Shown here: piece by piece, positions 34,859 to 47,039 of the stretch
Layout: every line of letters starts with the position of its first letter
Numbering within the stretch: position 1 is the first letter of the stretch
Source: Eutreptiella sp. 'Long Island Sound 2002'
Taxonomy: Eukaryota > Euglenozoa > Euglenophyceae > Eutreptiales > Eutreptiaceae
Direction of reading: 5' to 3'
DNA length: 64,000 bases
Assembly: GCA_964036045.1 (NCBI GenBank)
Contig: OZ038385.1
Location: 24,195,853 to 24,259,852 of the forward strand
Made by a program: the position numbers and the translations under genes
Notes under the pieces: model-generated
Seen by the model: only the letters and a program-made list of their open reading frames with translations
What the model was told of the DNA's origin: nothing
Database searches by the model: none

Positions 34859-36134
34859 GTGAGTTTATTTCACACAGCGGCCTGGCAATTGTATGAGAAT
34901 TTGGCACAAAATTGAAACGCGAAATTTCCCACAAAGGAAAATTCCCTCCCCGACTTGTATCCCTCAGACCTTGTGTTCGAGGCCTCCAACCGTAGTGCCC
35001 CTCCATGGTCCTTGGCTTCGAGGGAGGGCCTTCGGTGTGTGACACTGTCGGTGGCCAAAGTCTTTAGTCCTGATCTCTCAGGCAAATAGTCCGCCACGAC
35101 GCTACAGATCAGCAGCATTCCTGACACGCACGAACAAACAGGGCCCTCCCTAGGACTTGAAATGGCGGAGGGTGCACACCCATGCAAGTGTGCGCGCATG
35201 TACACAGCGCTGTGCATCCACTTTGGACATACGTGCACATTCGCACCCACCCACTAACGCGTGCACAAACGCATGCACGCACGCGCACAGATGCACGTGT
35301 GGAGCGAGAAGGCAGAACAACGAAGTGGTCATCAGAATGCTGTATCTCGTCAGGCGGCAGGCGGTTTATAGCGAACAAGTGATGGGGGCACTGCAGTGTC
35401 TGTTTGTAAGAGTAGAACAGGGCCAGAAAGGAAAAAATGACAATCTGTCTGCACGGGGAAATACCAGAAAAGAATGAAATCAGGCAGTATCAGCAAACAA
35501 AATGAACTCATGAGTTTGAGGAGTCCCTTGGTGACAGTTGCTGAGATGCGCCCAAAAAGCATGCAAGGGTCCCAAATGGCGTATGACCGCAGCCAGTGCT
35601 GAGGCGCGCCGTGCAAAAGTGTTTGGGCACCACCAAGTTCCCCTCAGGCGCAGGATAAGTGCCATGTTGTGGGTGTGCGTGAATTGTCAGTCTCACTGCA
35701 TGCCATTGCACCACCACCACTACAGCACACTGCCCCCATCGCATCCAACTCTTGTCGAGTGCTCCTCCCCACCACTGTGGGAAGTGGAACACGGGTTCAC
35801 CCAGTGTGACCCATGGGTGGTGTGTTCCATTTTGGGGCAGGGGCCAGCAATGGAGGCTCACGTTGTAGCAACACTCCCCTCCCACCTCCCCCACCAATGC
35901 CCCTATGGTTCGGAATCGTTCAGGATCACATACATCACGGTGCTGCACATGCCAACGGTGTCTACAATTAGCAGACCGCGTCTAATTGTAGTCGACAGTG
36001 TCTACAGACTACAGACTGCCATCCCGATGCGCATGGATAAATTGCCCCGCCTCCCCCCTAGCCCGCCCGCCCCCAACCTCGGGAGGGGGGGGGGACTGTT
36101 TAGTGTCGAGGGTAGGGGCCGGGGAGCAGACATG
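34859..36134. other. No recognisable gene
   Basis: Contains a gcacgcgcac-rich patch at 35205-35305 and a 10-bp hairpin (ctacaattag, ctaattgtag) at 35961-35986. Confidence 0.4.
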
Positions 36135-36249
36135 CCTTGGTTGGTGATGGACATGCTTTCATCCAATTTCGACAAAGCGTCTGAGACACTATTCAAATCT
36201 TCGTGCACGTTGTTTACATTGGAATCGACTTTGTCCACCTTTTCCTTCA
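36135..36249 (-). CDS. Candidate coiled-coil exon
   Basis: An exon-like block follows a good acceptor (cacttctgcacag|G) and reads VKEKVDKVDSNVNNVHEDLN, SVSDALSKLDESMSITNQ, with hydrophobic residues in heptad register. The 3' boundary would be AACCAAG|GCATGT, a GC donor, so it is uncertain. It may join the similar helical exon at 38040-38168 on the same strand, but no linking exons are clear. Confidence 0.35.
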
Positions 36250-38039
36250 CCTGTGCAGAAGTGTATGGCCAATGTGCTAAAATGACTGAATGCGAAATGC
36301 CAAATGGGGGCACTCGGTAATGGCAGGCGTACAGGGTCTCGATGCGACGCGTTATATCCTGAGACGCTTAGACAGCTCAGTCCTGTGACAATAAATGTCT
36401 AAGGAACCAAACGCTGGCTGGGGCTAAGCGCGGGGATGCCCACAATTTCCCCCAATCCCATTACATTTTACTGAATTCTCGACCTTGGCTCCGGCTTTCA
36501 TGAAATGCGCCTTGAGAAGGCAAAAACCCTGCGTACCGGACTGAATCCGATAGCATAGGGGACTCTGATGGGGAGGTTAGGGCTAGGTGAGGGAGGTCGA
36601 GGGATAGTCAGCGTAAACCCACAGCTTGTTCTTGCATGCCCCGTTGTCATGCCTGTCCAACGCACTCCTTGTTCAAAACCCACGCGAACAGCACATCACA
36701 CTGTCAACGCCCGCTCGATGGAAGCTGGGTCCCGACATTGTCCGCCATGGTTCGTGTGGCGGCCGCATCCGGACACCTCACAAGGCAGAGGCAAAAATGG
36801 ACACAGCATCACCGCGTAATCACCAAATGCGGACCCTCTCTGTCAACAATTGGCATTGGCGGACAAAATACTAGGTGTGGTGGCCACCTCAGAGTGGCCC
36901 CAAAACCTGCCAACCAGTTCCACTACGGCGTGAATTTTCAAGGGACGGATCCTTTTTCCCCTGACGCAGAACCCCAGAGACATACACAGCCTCAAGTCGG
37001 ATGTCAGAAACACAAAATGTAGGGCCGGGCATGGCCTGTTTTGTGATAGCAGAGGATGATCAATCGCGAGCCGTGCCATCGTGTAGCAGGGTTGAGGGGG
37101 CAGCTTCACCTGAGATGGGTGAAGGTGCAGTGAAGCTTCACCCATCTCAGGTGAAGAACTCCACACACACACACCAAAGCACATGCTCTCGCACAGGTGG
37201 AGTGCTGGCGACAATGCATCTGGGGAGTAAAAGACTATACTTCTCTGCTCCCCATTGGAGGGACTCCGGCTGTCCCTCCTTCGTCTGGCCATTTCTCGGC
37301 CAACTGCTGGGGTGGAGGGGGTCTGGGGTGGTGGAAGACTAATGTTTTCCACAGAAGCTCAGAAGGCTGCAGTTCATTGAAGGGGTGCAATCCGTTTTGG
37401 CATTCTGGTTTGTTTTTTTTTCGAACGAGGGATTTCATAACCTCGACTCCTTGTTATACTGGGGTGTAGGGGACGTCCTCCGAACAACGGTCAACGGGCT
37501 TCGTGGGATTCATAGGTATGCCTCTCTGTTGGGCTGGAAATCAAAACACACAAGCAGCCACCCACCCCCACCCTCCACCCCCTTGCCACCTTTTTGTGGG
37601 GGGGGGGGGGGGCACATTTATCGGAGGCCCTGCTTGCTTGATCTTTTGGGTCTGGTGTATTCTGTGGCATATGGCAAAATTGCTCGGCCCCCACAGTAAT
37701 GAATTTAGCTGTTGTAGCATCGTCACGGTGTCTTCATGAACGGGCTCCCCACCTCTCATTCAACCACCCACCCACCAAACCATGACGCAAAAGGCAGAAC
37801 AGCCTACGGTACCAGGGTTCCTTAAGCAATGGCCTGATTGTAACCAGCCCATTTGGACCACCCAATAAACCCGGTAGAGCAGAACCAGGCGCCACCACTG
37901 ACCCACGGGGGCCAAGGGGTGTGTGGTCTGCCGGGATTCTGGGTTCATTGCAGATCGACAGCGCTCTGTGCCAAAATACACAGAGGGCTCCTTGTAGCAG
38001 TAGGACGCGCAGTCAGCACGGCATAGCCCAGATCTGTAC
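36250..38039. other. Putative intron or intergenic DNA with a perfect hairpin
   Basis: No domain seen. Contains the 21-bp hairpin at 37104-37156 and a G run at about 37598-37612. Confidence 0.35.
37104..37156. other. Perfect 21-bp inverted repeat, 11-nt loop
   Basis: The left arm 37104-37124 (cttcacctgagatgggtgaag) and the right arm 37136-37156 are exact reverse complements. The loop is gtgcagtgaag. No T run follows, so it is not an obvious terminator. Confidence 0.9.
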
Positions 38040-38168
38040 CTCCTCCTGCATGCTCTGCAGTTCAACACGGTAGCCCTGCACCTTCTCCAGAACCGTCTCA
38101 AAGCCTGCCTCGGCTGCAACGCGAATGACATCGATCTTCTCCAGCAGGGGCTCGACCATTTGATTGAA
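38040..38168 (-). CDS. Candidate coiled-coil exon
   Basis: The minus frame reads MVEPLLEKIDVIRVAAEAGF, ETVLEKVQGYRVELQSMQEE and ends at a donor GAG|GTACAG. Leu/Ile/Val fall at a/d positions, and the frame stays open further upstream. The composition matches the exon at 36135-36249, so one minus-strand gene across 36.1-38.2 kb is possible (inference). Confidence 0.35.
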
Positions 38169-38674
38169 TGCATGCCGGGAAACCAACAGCCAGTTGTCAA
38201 TAGGAAAGCCTGCACAAACATACCAGCCATGGAAGATGAGCAGTTGAAAGGCCCGCTGATGGCACAGAGATTCCTCGGGCGCGATGACCCCATTGACGGC
38301 GGAAGGGCTGGTCTTCAGGGATTCGTTGCATCTCGGGCACTCCACAACCCCAGCCCCCAGTGGTGCGACTGACATCTCCCACAAAAACCTTCCACAGCAG
38401 TCGCCAAACGATGCACCATGACAGCCCCGAAACATCAACATGCAGGCAGGCGATGCCAATAAAGCCACACAAACATTCTCCAATTGAGGCAGGTTGCAGT
38501 CATCTGACATAAATGATCACAATGGTTGCACAATCGCAGTCTACCTTCATTCAAAATGAATTTGTACTTGTTTTCGAAATGAATGTGAGCATTGTGCAGT
38601 TCGCGATCCGAGCTGTCGGGTGGGAACCTCAATATCCACGAACAGCCCCGACGAAATATCAACAGACCTCGGCA

Positions 38675-39225
38675 ACGCTTTGCATCGCTCCACAACGCTC
38701 TACATCGCTCCAAGACGCTCTACATCACTCCGCACGCTCCACATCAGTCCACAACGCACAAAATCAGTCCACAACGCTCAACACCATCACTCCAAAACAC
38801 TCCATATCGCTCTACGTCGCTCCAAAACGCTCTACATCACTCCACTCCAATCCAATCCACATCACTCCACAACACTCAACATCACCACAACGCTCGACAT
38901 CAGTCCACAACGCTCTACATCGCGCCACAACGCTCAACATCACTCCAAAACGCTCAACATACCTTCACCGCGCTCTACATCACTCCACTCCACATCACTC
39001 CCCGACACTCTCCGATCCACAACGCCCATGCAACATCACGCCACAACACGCAACAACACTCCACAACCCTTGACAACAATCCATCCGTTCATCTACTGTG
39101 CTCTTGGGGAGATGCTTTCATCCCTGCCCCTATCCATTAACCATTCCTTCATACATCCTCCAGCCTCCATCCGTGCTCCTGTTCCTGTACCAGCACCCTG
39201 TCCTAGTTCCATACTAGTTCTTGAG
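38675..39225. repeat. About 20-bp minisatellite plus flank, copy 1
   Basis: Roughly 15-17 imperfect units built on ctccaaaacgctctacatca to about 39010. A unique-looking flank follows to 39225 and is duplicated at 39276-39517. Confidence 0.85.
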
Positions 39226-39275
39226 GTATGAAAACGTTCAACATCTCGAACTCGAGTCCCCCCATCACCAATGGA

Positions 39276-39517
39276 TTCGAGCGTCACTCCACAACGCTCA
39301 ACATCCGTCCACAACGCTCTACATCACTCCACAACACTCTCCAATCCACAACTCTCAAACAACATGACGCCACAACACGCAACAAAATTCCACAACCCTT
39401 AACAACAATCCATCCCTCCATCTATTATGCTTTTGGGGAAATGCTTTCATCCATGCTCCTGTCCATCAATCCATTCCTTCACCCATCCTCCAGCCTATCC
39501 GTGCTCCTATTCCCGTA
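39276..39517. repeat. Minisatellite plus flank, copy 2
   Basis: Only three or four minisatellite units remain. The flank (cgccacaacacgcaac to tatccgtgctcct) matches 39030-39195 with scattered substitutions. Confidence 0.85.
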
Positions 39518-39753
39518 AAGATGTGCACGCAGGCGGACAAAACAAGCCGCACCCTTCGCACACCCTCGGGAGGCGGCTGCGACCCAGTACCTCGCAGACA
39601 CCGTAGAACCAGAACCAGAATGCCCAAGCCCGCCGATATCAATCACAACAACACCGAACCTCACCAAACTAAGACTGCACCGAGCGATGTACTAGGCTAA
39701 AGCGTGCAAACCGTACATCTCCCTTGCATTGTCGGCTCGGCACTCGCTGCGCA

Positions 39754-40226
39754 TCACTGCTCCCTCGTTTGAACACTGGTGCAGGTCACACCTGATAACC
39801 GCAGTAGACCGTACGTCGCCCCGAAAAGGAGTCCGGCCTTTAAAAAGGAGGTGAAATACGACGGTGTAGAAGAGTTGATGTAAACAGTGGATGGTGCATT
39901 GGTGTGCACTTCATCACGCACAAATGTCTTCATCTCTTCCATAGAGCGCTCCAATTGCTGCAAGGGATCGGGAAGCAAAGGTTGCGTCCGCTTATAGGGC
40001 ACTACACCGAGCACAAGCATGATCACACCTACGTATCAGCCGCAGCGAGGGAACGACCACCCCGCGTTGACAAACCCCCCCACCCCACCCACCCACACAC
40101 ACACACGCACAGTGCACAAACATAGCGTTCCGTCCCCTTGCACGCGATTTGATCCAAAGCACTAGCAAGCGACGACTCAAGCTCATTTGTCATATTATGT
40201 TGTCCCTCCCACGCATACATCGTCAC
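39754..40226 (-). CDS. Candidate two-exon protein with a C-terminal hydrophobic segment
   Basis: Exon 2 (40028-39754) follows an acceptor gatacgtag|G and reads IMLVLGVVPYKRTQPLLPDP, an amphipathic LQQLERSMEEMKTFVRDEV and a hydrophobic YFTSFLKAGLLFGATYGLL before a stop. Upstream, ATG 40226 opens MTMYAWEGQHNMTNELESSL; the donor is unclear. This could be a small tail-anchored or organelle membrane protein (inference). No family is recognised. Confidence 0.35.
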
Positions 40227-41450
40227 ATGGATGGCAACCGACTAGAAACTGACATTCGGCTTCCAGCTTGCAATCTGCATAACGCCAAATCCACTAGCAA
40301 CATCGCACAACATCACGCATCAAGGTGTGGTGGCTGTTGTCGGGGTCGACAAAGCGCTGGCTTCGTTCTTCGTCGTTGGGTACCATGGTTGTTGTACTAC
40401 GGTCCAAGGCAATAGGGCGCTAGCACTACAAAATGGCCAACGGGCATGGAAGGGTAGTAGGGCAAGGGCATGGGGTTGGGAAAAGGTTGGATCAACGGAA
40501 CTCGAACTGCGGATAGTTGTTTTCCTTTAATTTTTGAGCACTTTTGGAATCATGATACACACGCAACACAAAGCGACTTCCGCAATTCAAGGTCAAAAGA
40601 GGAGATTGCCAATAGTTGAGACCAGGGATGGGCATGCGGATGGGGATATTCAAAACAAGATCGAAGGACGACCTGGTTGACCATCGCCAAGAGTTCCCTA
40701 TTGCTCACTTTTCTCGTCGGGGCAATCCTCAACTGGTGGCTATTGCCACGTAAATCATTGATGAAATGCCATGCATTATCACCGACGGGAGTGCAGGCTG
40801 TGGCACAGAACAAGGGAGTGAGTGAGTCACAAGTATGGAGGGGAAAGTGGCATGGGACGACACACACGCCACGGCACGGTAGGGCAACATCTACAACGCC
40901 CCTACAGGCTCGGTTGCGCAACCACACAACTCAAGATATCAAAGATCCCGACGCATCTCCAAGTTAGCGACACGGACACAAAGCTCCGAAACACGAGCAA
41001 TGCCAACGCCCCCCTATCAACTCGCGCGTATCATTTTGTGCGACAAACCCTCTCTTTCTAATGGATGATGATACGTTGAAGCAAAGGAGCTAGGGCCCAC
41101 GTCCACTCGCAATGATGGGGGCAAGGTTGCAACGCAATTACTTGAGCACGATCGAATACGCAAGATGCAAAGAAGCCAAAACACCAAGTTGTGTGCTTTC
41201 GCCGTCCTCCGGCGTCCTCCGTCGTGGTGAGGATTCAAGGCCCGAGGCCACTTGGGCTTCCGCGTGGAGCACGAACGATGCGCTTTTATTAGCACTGGGC
41301 TGGTTCTACGACACCTAGCCGTTCCTGGGCACGGCATACGCGCAAGCGCCGCCAAAAAGAGGACGTGGCGATCGGTGGTGTCAACCCCATCCCCTCCAAA
41401 ACGGAGGGATCGGATAATGGATCCAGGGCACCGGTGTCAATGCCCCCGGG
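40227..41450. other. No firm gene
   Basis: Opposite-strand ORFs at 40550-40967 are both plausible and neither is supported. This stretch lacks long G/C runs. Confidence 0.35.
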
Positions 41451-41732
41451 TCAATGCGCGTTTTCAAAGTGAGGTAGCACCACCTGTCCAAACCTCAAAT
41501 CGGAGTCGTCAATGGCGCCAATTTGCTGTTTGGTTGTCCGCGGCTCGACATTTGAACACAAAAAGTGCACCCAAATCACATGGCTCCCATGGAAACAAAT
41601 GACGCAAGGTGCAACAAAGGAAACGTAAACGCACAAAACGCACACCCCAAGCAACACGACGCAGATGAGCAAGCTTGCAAACCACGCTTCTTTGATCATG
41701 GTGGCACTATCGTCTTTTTGTTTCAAATGCAT
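41451..41732 (-). CDS. Hypothetical single-span membrane protein
   Basis: From ATG 41732 the frame gives 93 residues: a short charged N-terminus (MHLKQKDDSATMIKEAW), a strong hydrophobic helix (FASLLICVVLLGVCVLCVYV) and a polar C-terminus. The lengths suit a type II or signal-anchored small protein. There is no homology and no splice evidence. It may share a transcript with the membrane-type exon at 41997. Confidence 0.3.
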   Translation of the reverse strand: MHLKQKDDSATMIKEAWFASLLICVVLLGVCVLCVYVSFVAPCVICFHGSHVIWVHFLCSNVEPRTTKQQIGAIDDSDLRFGQVVLPHFENAH

Positions 41733-41996
41733 GGGTTACACCACATGTTCTAGCAACTATACAACATCAAAATGGATTGGGGTTGTGCAAAACCCCGAAA
41801 TGGATCGGATGGATCGGGTACGTTTCACACGCACCCCGCCAACTTCCCACCTTCATTTTTCCGCCGAGTATTGAGGTGCGGCCCTTGGAAGCAATACTCA
41901 TGAGAAATCCCTCCAAAATCCGCGTCAAGATCACCCTCAAAACAAGAGCGGAGGTTGAATCTAGTTAGGTAGTAGCTCTACTATCTCGTTTCGCGT

Positions 41997-42190
41997 TTAA
42001 CCGGGAAACATGGCGCCAAAGGGTGCAACCTCACCCTGTTGGAACGACGCAACGGACAAGCTTTCCATTCTCGCCTTCTTCTTAAGTTTTTGAGACTCGG
42101 CATAACACGAGGCGGGCATACCCAAAATGGAAAGACCAACGATACATGCTGCACCGGGCCCAATCTTGATCGCCATTTCATCAACAAACA
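41997..42190 (-). CDS. Candidate 3' exon of a small membrane protein
   Basis: After a possible acceptor (gatgaaag|G) the frame reads FVDEMAIKIGPGAACIVGLS, then ILGMPASCYAESQ, a basic KKKAR and AFGAMFPG-like end with a stop at 41997. The hydrophobic stretch is short. The upstream part is not resolved; a second overlapping frame in the same DNA is less protein-like. Confidence 0.25.
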
Positions 42191-42880
42191 CCTTTCATCG
42201 AACAATACCAAGCCGTGGTCAGGTGCCAAACTTTCATGGCGGGCGGCCATGGGCCCCGCATGGGGGTACACAAGCTGCACTTATATACTTACGTACTAGT
42301 GTGACACGGGGAACAACAAAACGGATCAATTTTGGTTAGCTAGTCAAGCGTGCATGGCTATGCTGCACCCGGACTACGGGGCTACAAAGCGCGCACCAGG
42401 CTCGGCGGAGGTGTTACGACATTATGAGGCCAAGAAAGTGTAGCGGTCAAGATGGATTCATTTTTGCGTCCCCTCATGGACACCGGAGGACGCACACGCC
42501 GATAGCGTCTCTAAGTGTCTGTCTGCACATTCAAACATTTTTAGCGACAACGTCACAGTTTGCAAATCGCTGTGCAGCACGATGGACAATTTCCCGACTG
42601 GGGCTGGACCTCCAACCCCAGTTCCCTTCGGGGTTCCACGAGCAGCAGTCTTCCCCGGGAATGGCTATGCAGGACTACGGCTTAGGACTACGCGTAGGAC
42701 TAAAGGATCTGCCCACATTGCGCACGCGCTTGAATTAACTGAAAATGGGAAAAAAAATGGAATTGATTTTCTGATTTAATTGATTGCTGTGGCTGAACAG
42801 CGTATTTTTATAAATGCCAGCATCAAGCGCATCTGTTCTACTATTTTTCAGACACAGAAGACACAGATTATTGTCACACC
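42191..42880. promoter_or_regulatory. Region upstream of the transposase
   Basis: A TATA-like tttttataaatg lies at 42804-42815, about 65 bp before the transposase ATG, and a tatttttcag follows. The rest is unassigned. Confidence 0.35.
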
Positions 42881-45758
42881 ATGTCAGACACATCATCCGA
42901 GATCAACTACAGTCCCCTTCCCTTGTCCCCGGCACCATCGGAGGTCTTCGAAGAAGACCCATATGAAGCGTGCTCCGAAGAGGAAGATAGCGATTCTGAA
43001 GATGACACCATGAAGTTTCCGGAGATGGGTGCCACCTGGGAGCCCGTTGTAAATGCGTTTGCCGGCTCAAGTCACCAAGCAGCTTGTGACCGCATGGAGG
43101 AATGGGCGGATGAGAACGGCTATGTTCTCAGTCGGCGTGGCGACAAAGAGAAAGGTCAAGCCTATTTTTATTGCGCCAAAGTAGGCCGCCAAAAGCAGCA
43201 TAATCGCAACGCAGCCCAATCCGGGGTCCTTCCCGAGAATAGTAGGACGGTGCCAACATATGCACCGGAGTCAAAGGGGGATTGCTGTCCCTTCAACGTG
43301 TACATATCTCGCCGGAAGGATGGCATGCGCGAGGTGTGGTCCGTGAGTCACAAAGGACTCCGCCTAGACCATAACCATCCACCGCAAACGGCCAAGCAGA
43401 AAAAATTCCTTGGTCCGGTGAATTTGTCCCGTGAGGATGCAGATATGATCATGAACTTGGGACAATCCTTCATGCCCCCCCGCAATGTGGTACATTTCAT
43501 GCGGAACCGCGGTGTCGAGATCACCGCAAAACAAGTTCAAAATATATATGATGCCAAAGGGTACTCCTCAGCGCTGGATGCCCATGAGTTGGTCAACCGC
43601 CTTGAGGAAAAGGGCGAACATGGGTGGTACACCCATGTGGTGAAGGATGACATTGGGAAACTATCCCATGTCTTCTGGATGAGCGTCGAGCAAATTGCTA
43701 TTGCCCGGCGCTTCCCGTACCTAATCCTCTATGATAATACCTATCAAAGTAATAGGTATAACCTGAACATTGGCCTCTTCGTGGGGGTCAATAACTATGG
43801 GCAGTCAGTGCTCCTGGGCCAAGCCATTGTCGTGGGCGAAAAAACTCGCGACTTTGAGTACCAGTTTACCCACTGGTTGGCGGCCGTGGGCATCGCGCCC
43901 GTGGTCATGTTCACGGATGCATGTGTGAAGGCTTCGGGGGCCGTTGCCACCGTTTTCCCCAACGCCAAGCACTTCTGGTGTTACTGGCACATTGCCAAGA
44001 ACGTGGCCAAGAACCTGAAAGGCGTTCTTGGCCACGACACTTTCACTAAATTGGTCCGCCTCATGGCCCGTGCACACCGCCAAGTCTCCATTGTTGTCTT
44101 TGAGCACATGTGGAATGTTGAAATTCTTGGGGACCCAATCTTTTCAAGTGGACATACATATTTGAGTGCTACGTGGGGGGGGGACAAGGTGCGACGCTGG
44201 GCACGCTGTTTTCAGGTGGGTGTGTTCACACGGGGGATCGTGTCCACACAACGGGTGGAGGGCATCCATAGGTGGGCAAAGGAGGGCCGCCTAACCAAGC
44301 GGAAAAAGCTGAATGACGTTTTTGACGCACTCATGGTCATTGTGGGGGATCTGATTTTGAAGTGGGAGCGTCTGGACACACGCGTGACAACGGGCTCCTT
44401 TCGCTCCCGGCATGAGACGGCCCAGCAAATTTTTCCGATGCCGTATGAGGCAATGAAGGACCGGCTGACCACATGGGGAAGGGATGAGGCAGCCCATCAG
44501 ATGGTCCTTGCCTTTGGGTACGACATGAAGAGGCTGCCGGACCACGCATACGAGGCTCTGGCCCCCCCCACCTTGGACGACTGTCCTGACTCCACAAAGG
44601 GGGTGGAGGATCTTTTGGAGTACGATCTCCCCCCCAGAATGGTGACCCCCGCGCCTAATGCAGCCATCTTTGAAGTTTCCAGACAGGGAACCAATGTAGC
44701 TCACTATGTTCAACTCTCGGGGCCGGTCCGGACCTCCGTTGGATCTATCACCTACACCTTGTACCGTGACCTGGTGTGCACTTGTGCATTTCCTACCATG
44801 CTTGGGATGCCCTGTAGGCATTTTTGGCGGGTATTGCGAGACGACGCATTCGCCGCTTTCCACTTGGGCCTTGTGCATTCCCAATATTTCTTGGAGGACC
44901 CTCCCATGCATGAGGAGATGGAGCTTATGTCCCGGAACGTGGTTGGGAAGCTTTACCACAACCATGAGCGTGTCGGTCCTTGTCCCGTGGAGGCACCGAG
45001 TGTGGAAGGCATCGTTCCCGAGGGGGAGGGTGAGGCGGCACTACTGGTGCGCCAAGGGGAGGTCCAAAGAATAAGGAACCGGTTCCAATTGAGTGCCTTG
45101 GCTAGGGAGTTTGTGGATGTGGCGCTTGTTTCGCAAGAACGCTTTGAAGATGCTAGATTTACTTTGCGGACGTGGATTTACACGCAAAGGAAACCATTGC
45201 GTGACCTTAAAGCGGACAATCCAGCAAAGCCACCCACCAAAGCACAAAAACGAAAGGCATCGGAGATGGCTACCGGCGGAAAGAAGAAAAAGAAAAACAC
45301 CGCGGAGCCCGACGTCCCACCCCCCTCCGTACCCCCACCACAAGTGTACGTCACCCCCCCGTTTGTACCCCCCTTCGTCCCCGCTTACCCCCCAATGCCT
45401 TTTGCTAACCAACCGATTCATCAAGAGGGGAGTGATGATGTAGTTATGCTTCGCAGGGTGCCCCCCCCTTCCCCATTCACACCCTCCCTTCCGGCTCCAC
45501 CACCCTCCGGTATTGCCCTTTTGTCTCAGGGTGTGCACTCCTCCCAAGCTACGTCTAGCACCCAATCATTGCAACCCCCAACCCTCCCCTACTCTCAAGC
45601 CACCCCAAGTAGTCAAATTCCCATCCCGCATCCATACTTATACACGCAAGGCTCACAAGTCCCATTGTCTATGGGCATGCAATGTTGGCCCAACCCTGGG
45701 TTTGTGCCAACAACGGATGCCGCATACTTTCCCTTGGATCAAATTCTGAACCCTGCAC

Positions 45759-45790
<32 letters not shown>

Positions 45791-45916
45791 CAAGTGTGCC
45801 AGGAATGCATCAAACCTTGGCAGGCCGGAAATCCGGAAGTCGAGCGGCAGACTACTATGAAAGTAAACATACTAAGAAAACATGTCTGTGTCTGTCTGTG
45901 TCCGGGTCTACTCTGA
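42881..45916 (+). CDS. MULE transposase with FAR1-type and SWIM zinc fingers
   Basis: An unbroken 1,011-residue ORF. The acidic N-terminus is followed by a FAR1/WRKY-GCM1-type DNA-binding module (about 65-175; YFYC, GDCCPF, DHNH). The MULE RNase-H-fold core follows: first Asp about 285 (LYDNTYQ), second Asp about 346 (MFTDACVKA) with CYWHI after it, and Glu about 460 (TQRVEGIHRW). A SWIM finger (CTC about 633-635, then CRH about 645-647) follows. The tail from about 790 has a basic KKKKK stretch and Pro/Ser/Gln-rich low complexity, and then a YIYIYI run coded by an AT microsatellite. All catalytic acids are present, so it is either an active Mutator-like element or a domesticated FAR1-like factor. 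I found no convincing terminal repeats by eye, so element ends are unknown. The last 50 residues may be non-native read-through of the microsatellite. Confidence 0.9.
45763..45790. repeat. (AT)n microsatellite in the transposase tail
   Basis: Fourteen AT units coding alternating Tyr and Ile; a change in unit number would shift the C-terminal frame. Confidence 0.95.
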
Positions 45917-46280
45917 AAAACACGGATGCATGTTGGTCAGCTATTGGCCGCCTACGAACGCAATGGCCATAATAAGACGTACCCAGTCATCCTAGCATCC
46001 GTACAGTGGTTGTGCATCACCTCCAAAAACGCCAACCATAGCTTTTCATATGCCATGAGTAGTGGGTAGGTAATGTTAGAAATAAAAACATGGGGCAGAC
46101 TAGTAGTATATCCCACCGCGAACGCTTACATGTATGCAGAGTCATGCACAAACAATGATACTGTGACTCAGATTCATTCTACCGTGAAAAACCAGGATGA
46201 TGCCCTTTTTCTGAATATGTGCGGCGAAAAGTGTTTGCGTCTGTCACCAAATTCCTGCATTCGGAAATATTTCTGCATGT

Positions 46281-46295
46281 AAAGGGTTAGGGTTA
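46281..46295 (+). repeat. Short telomere-like GGGTTA repeat
   Basis: gggttagggttagg, two and a third units of the vertebrate/protist-type telomere word, near the left side of the island. Too short to be more than suggestive. Confidence 0.5.
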
Positions 46296-47039
46296 GGCTG
46301 TGTTGCTGACGAGCCGAATGGCATGAGCACCGACCACGCGAAGAAAAATCCACAATTGGTTTTGCTCGGTGGTTTCGAATGACCTGGACAGACAGACGGT
46401 GTTCATTGCACCTGCAATTTCCCCCAACTTTCCATGGGGTAACGCTTCAAACAACAAGCATGTACATGCTGCGCCATTTCCGCGTGGTCTGTAAGTCCAT
46501 ATATTTCTTTTTGGCAAATCCTTTGCAGAGGAACCAAAGAAGGAACCAGAGGAACAGACAGATTCAGGTTAAGGAAAATGGTTGGCCGGGGCATGTGTGT
46601 GTGTGTCCCTCGGCCAATACACACGATTTCATTCAACGAAATCACAGATGAATGCCACAATACCATTGTCAAACATCAATGCAGCCTTGTGCTCGCCCGT
46701 AGATTGTTTATTTGTTGACGAGCGGTGACCTCAGATTACCCGCATGCGTCGCCTACGCAGTCGTATCAAGTCCAGCGACAAACCGACTACCCACTTTGCA
46801 TGGCCTCTGGATGCGTGTGATATCAGCGGTGGATGGGAAGCTGAAAAGGTGAGGGGTTTGGCACGGTAGTAAGAATTGGGTGCGCCTTTTGTTGTCGGCT
46901 TGTGTTCGAACATGAGAATGGTGGCACTAAAGGTGCATAACTGCATGATTCCTGTGCACCGCAGGGTGGCACAATCCTGCTTTCTTTTTGCGGCAGAATG
47001 CCCCATGGCCCGTATAATTTAAAAAAGAATACCCTGAAA

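Noticed and set aside
37104-37156. Rho-independent terminator
   Set aside because: Eukaryotic context and no T run after the stem.
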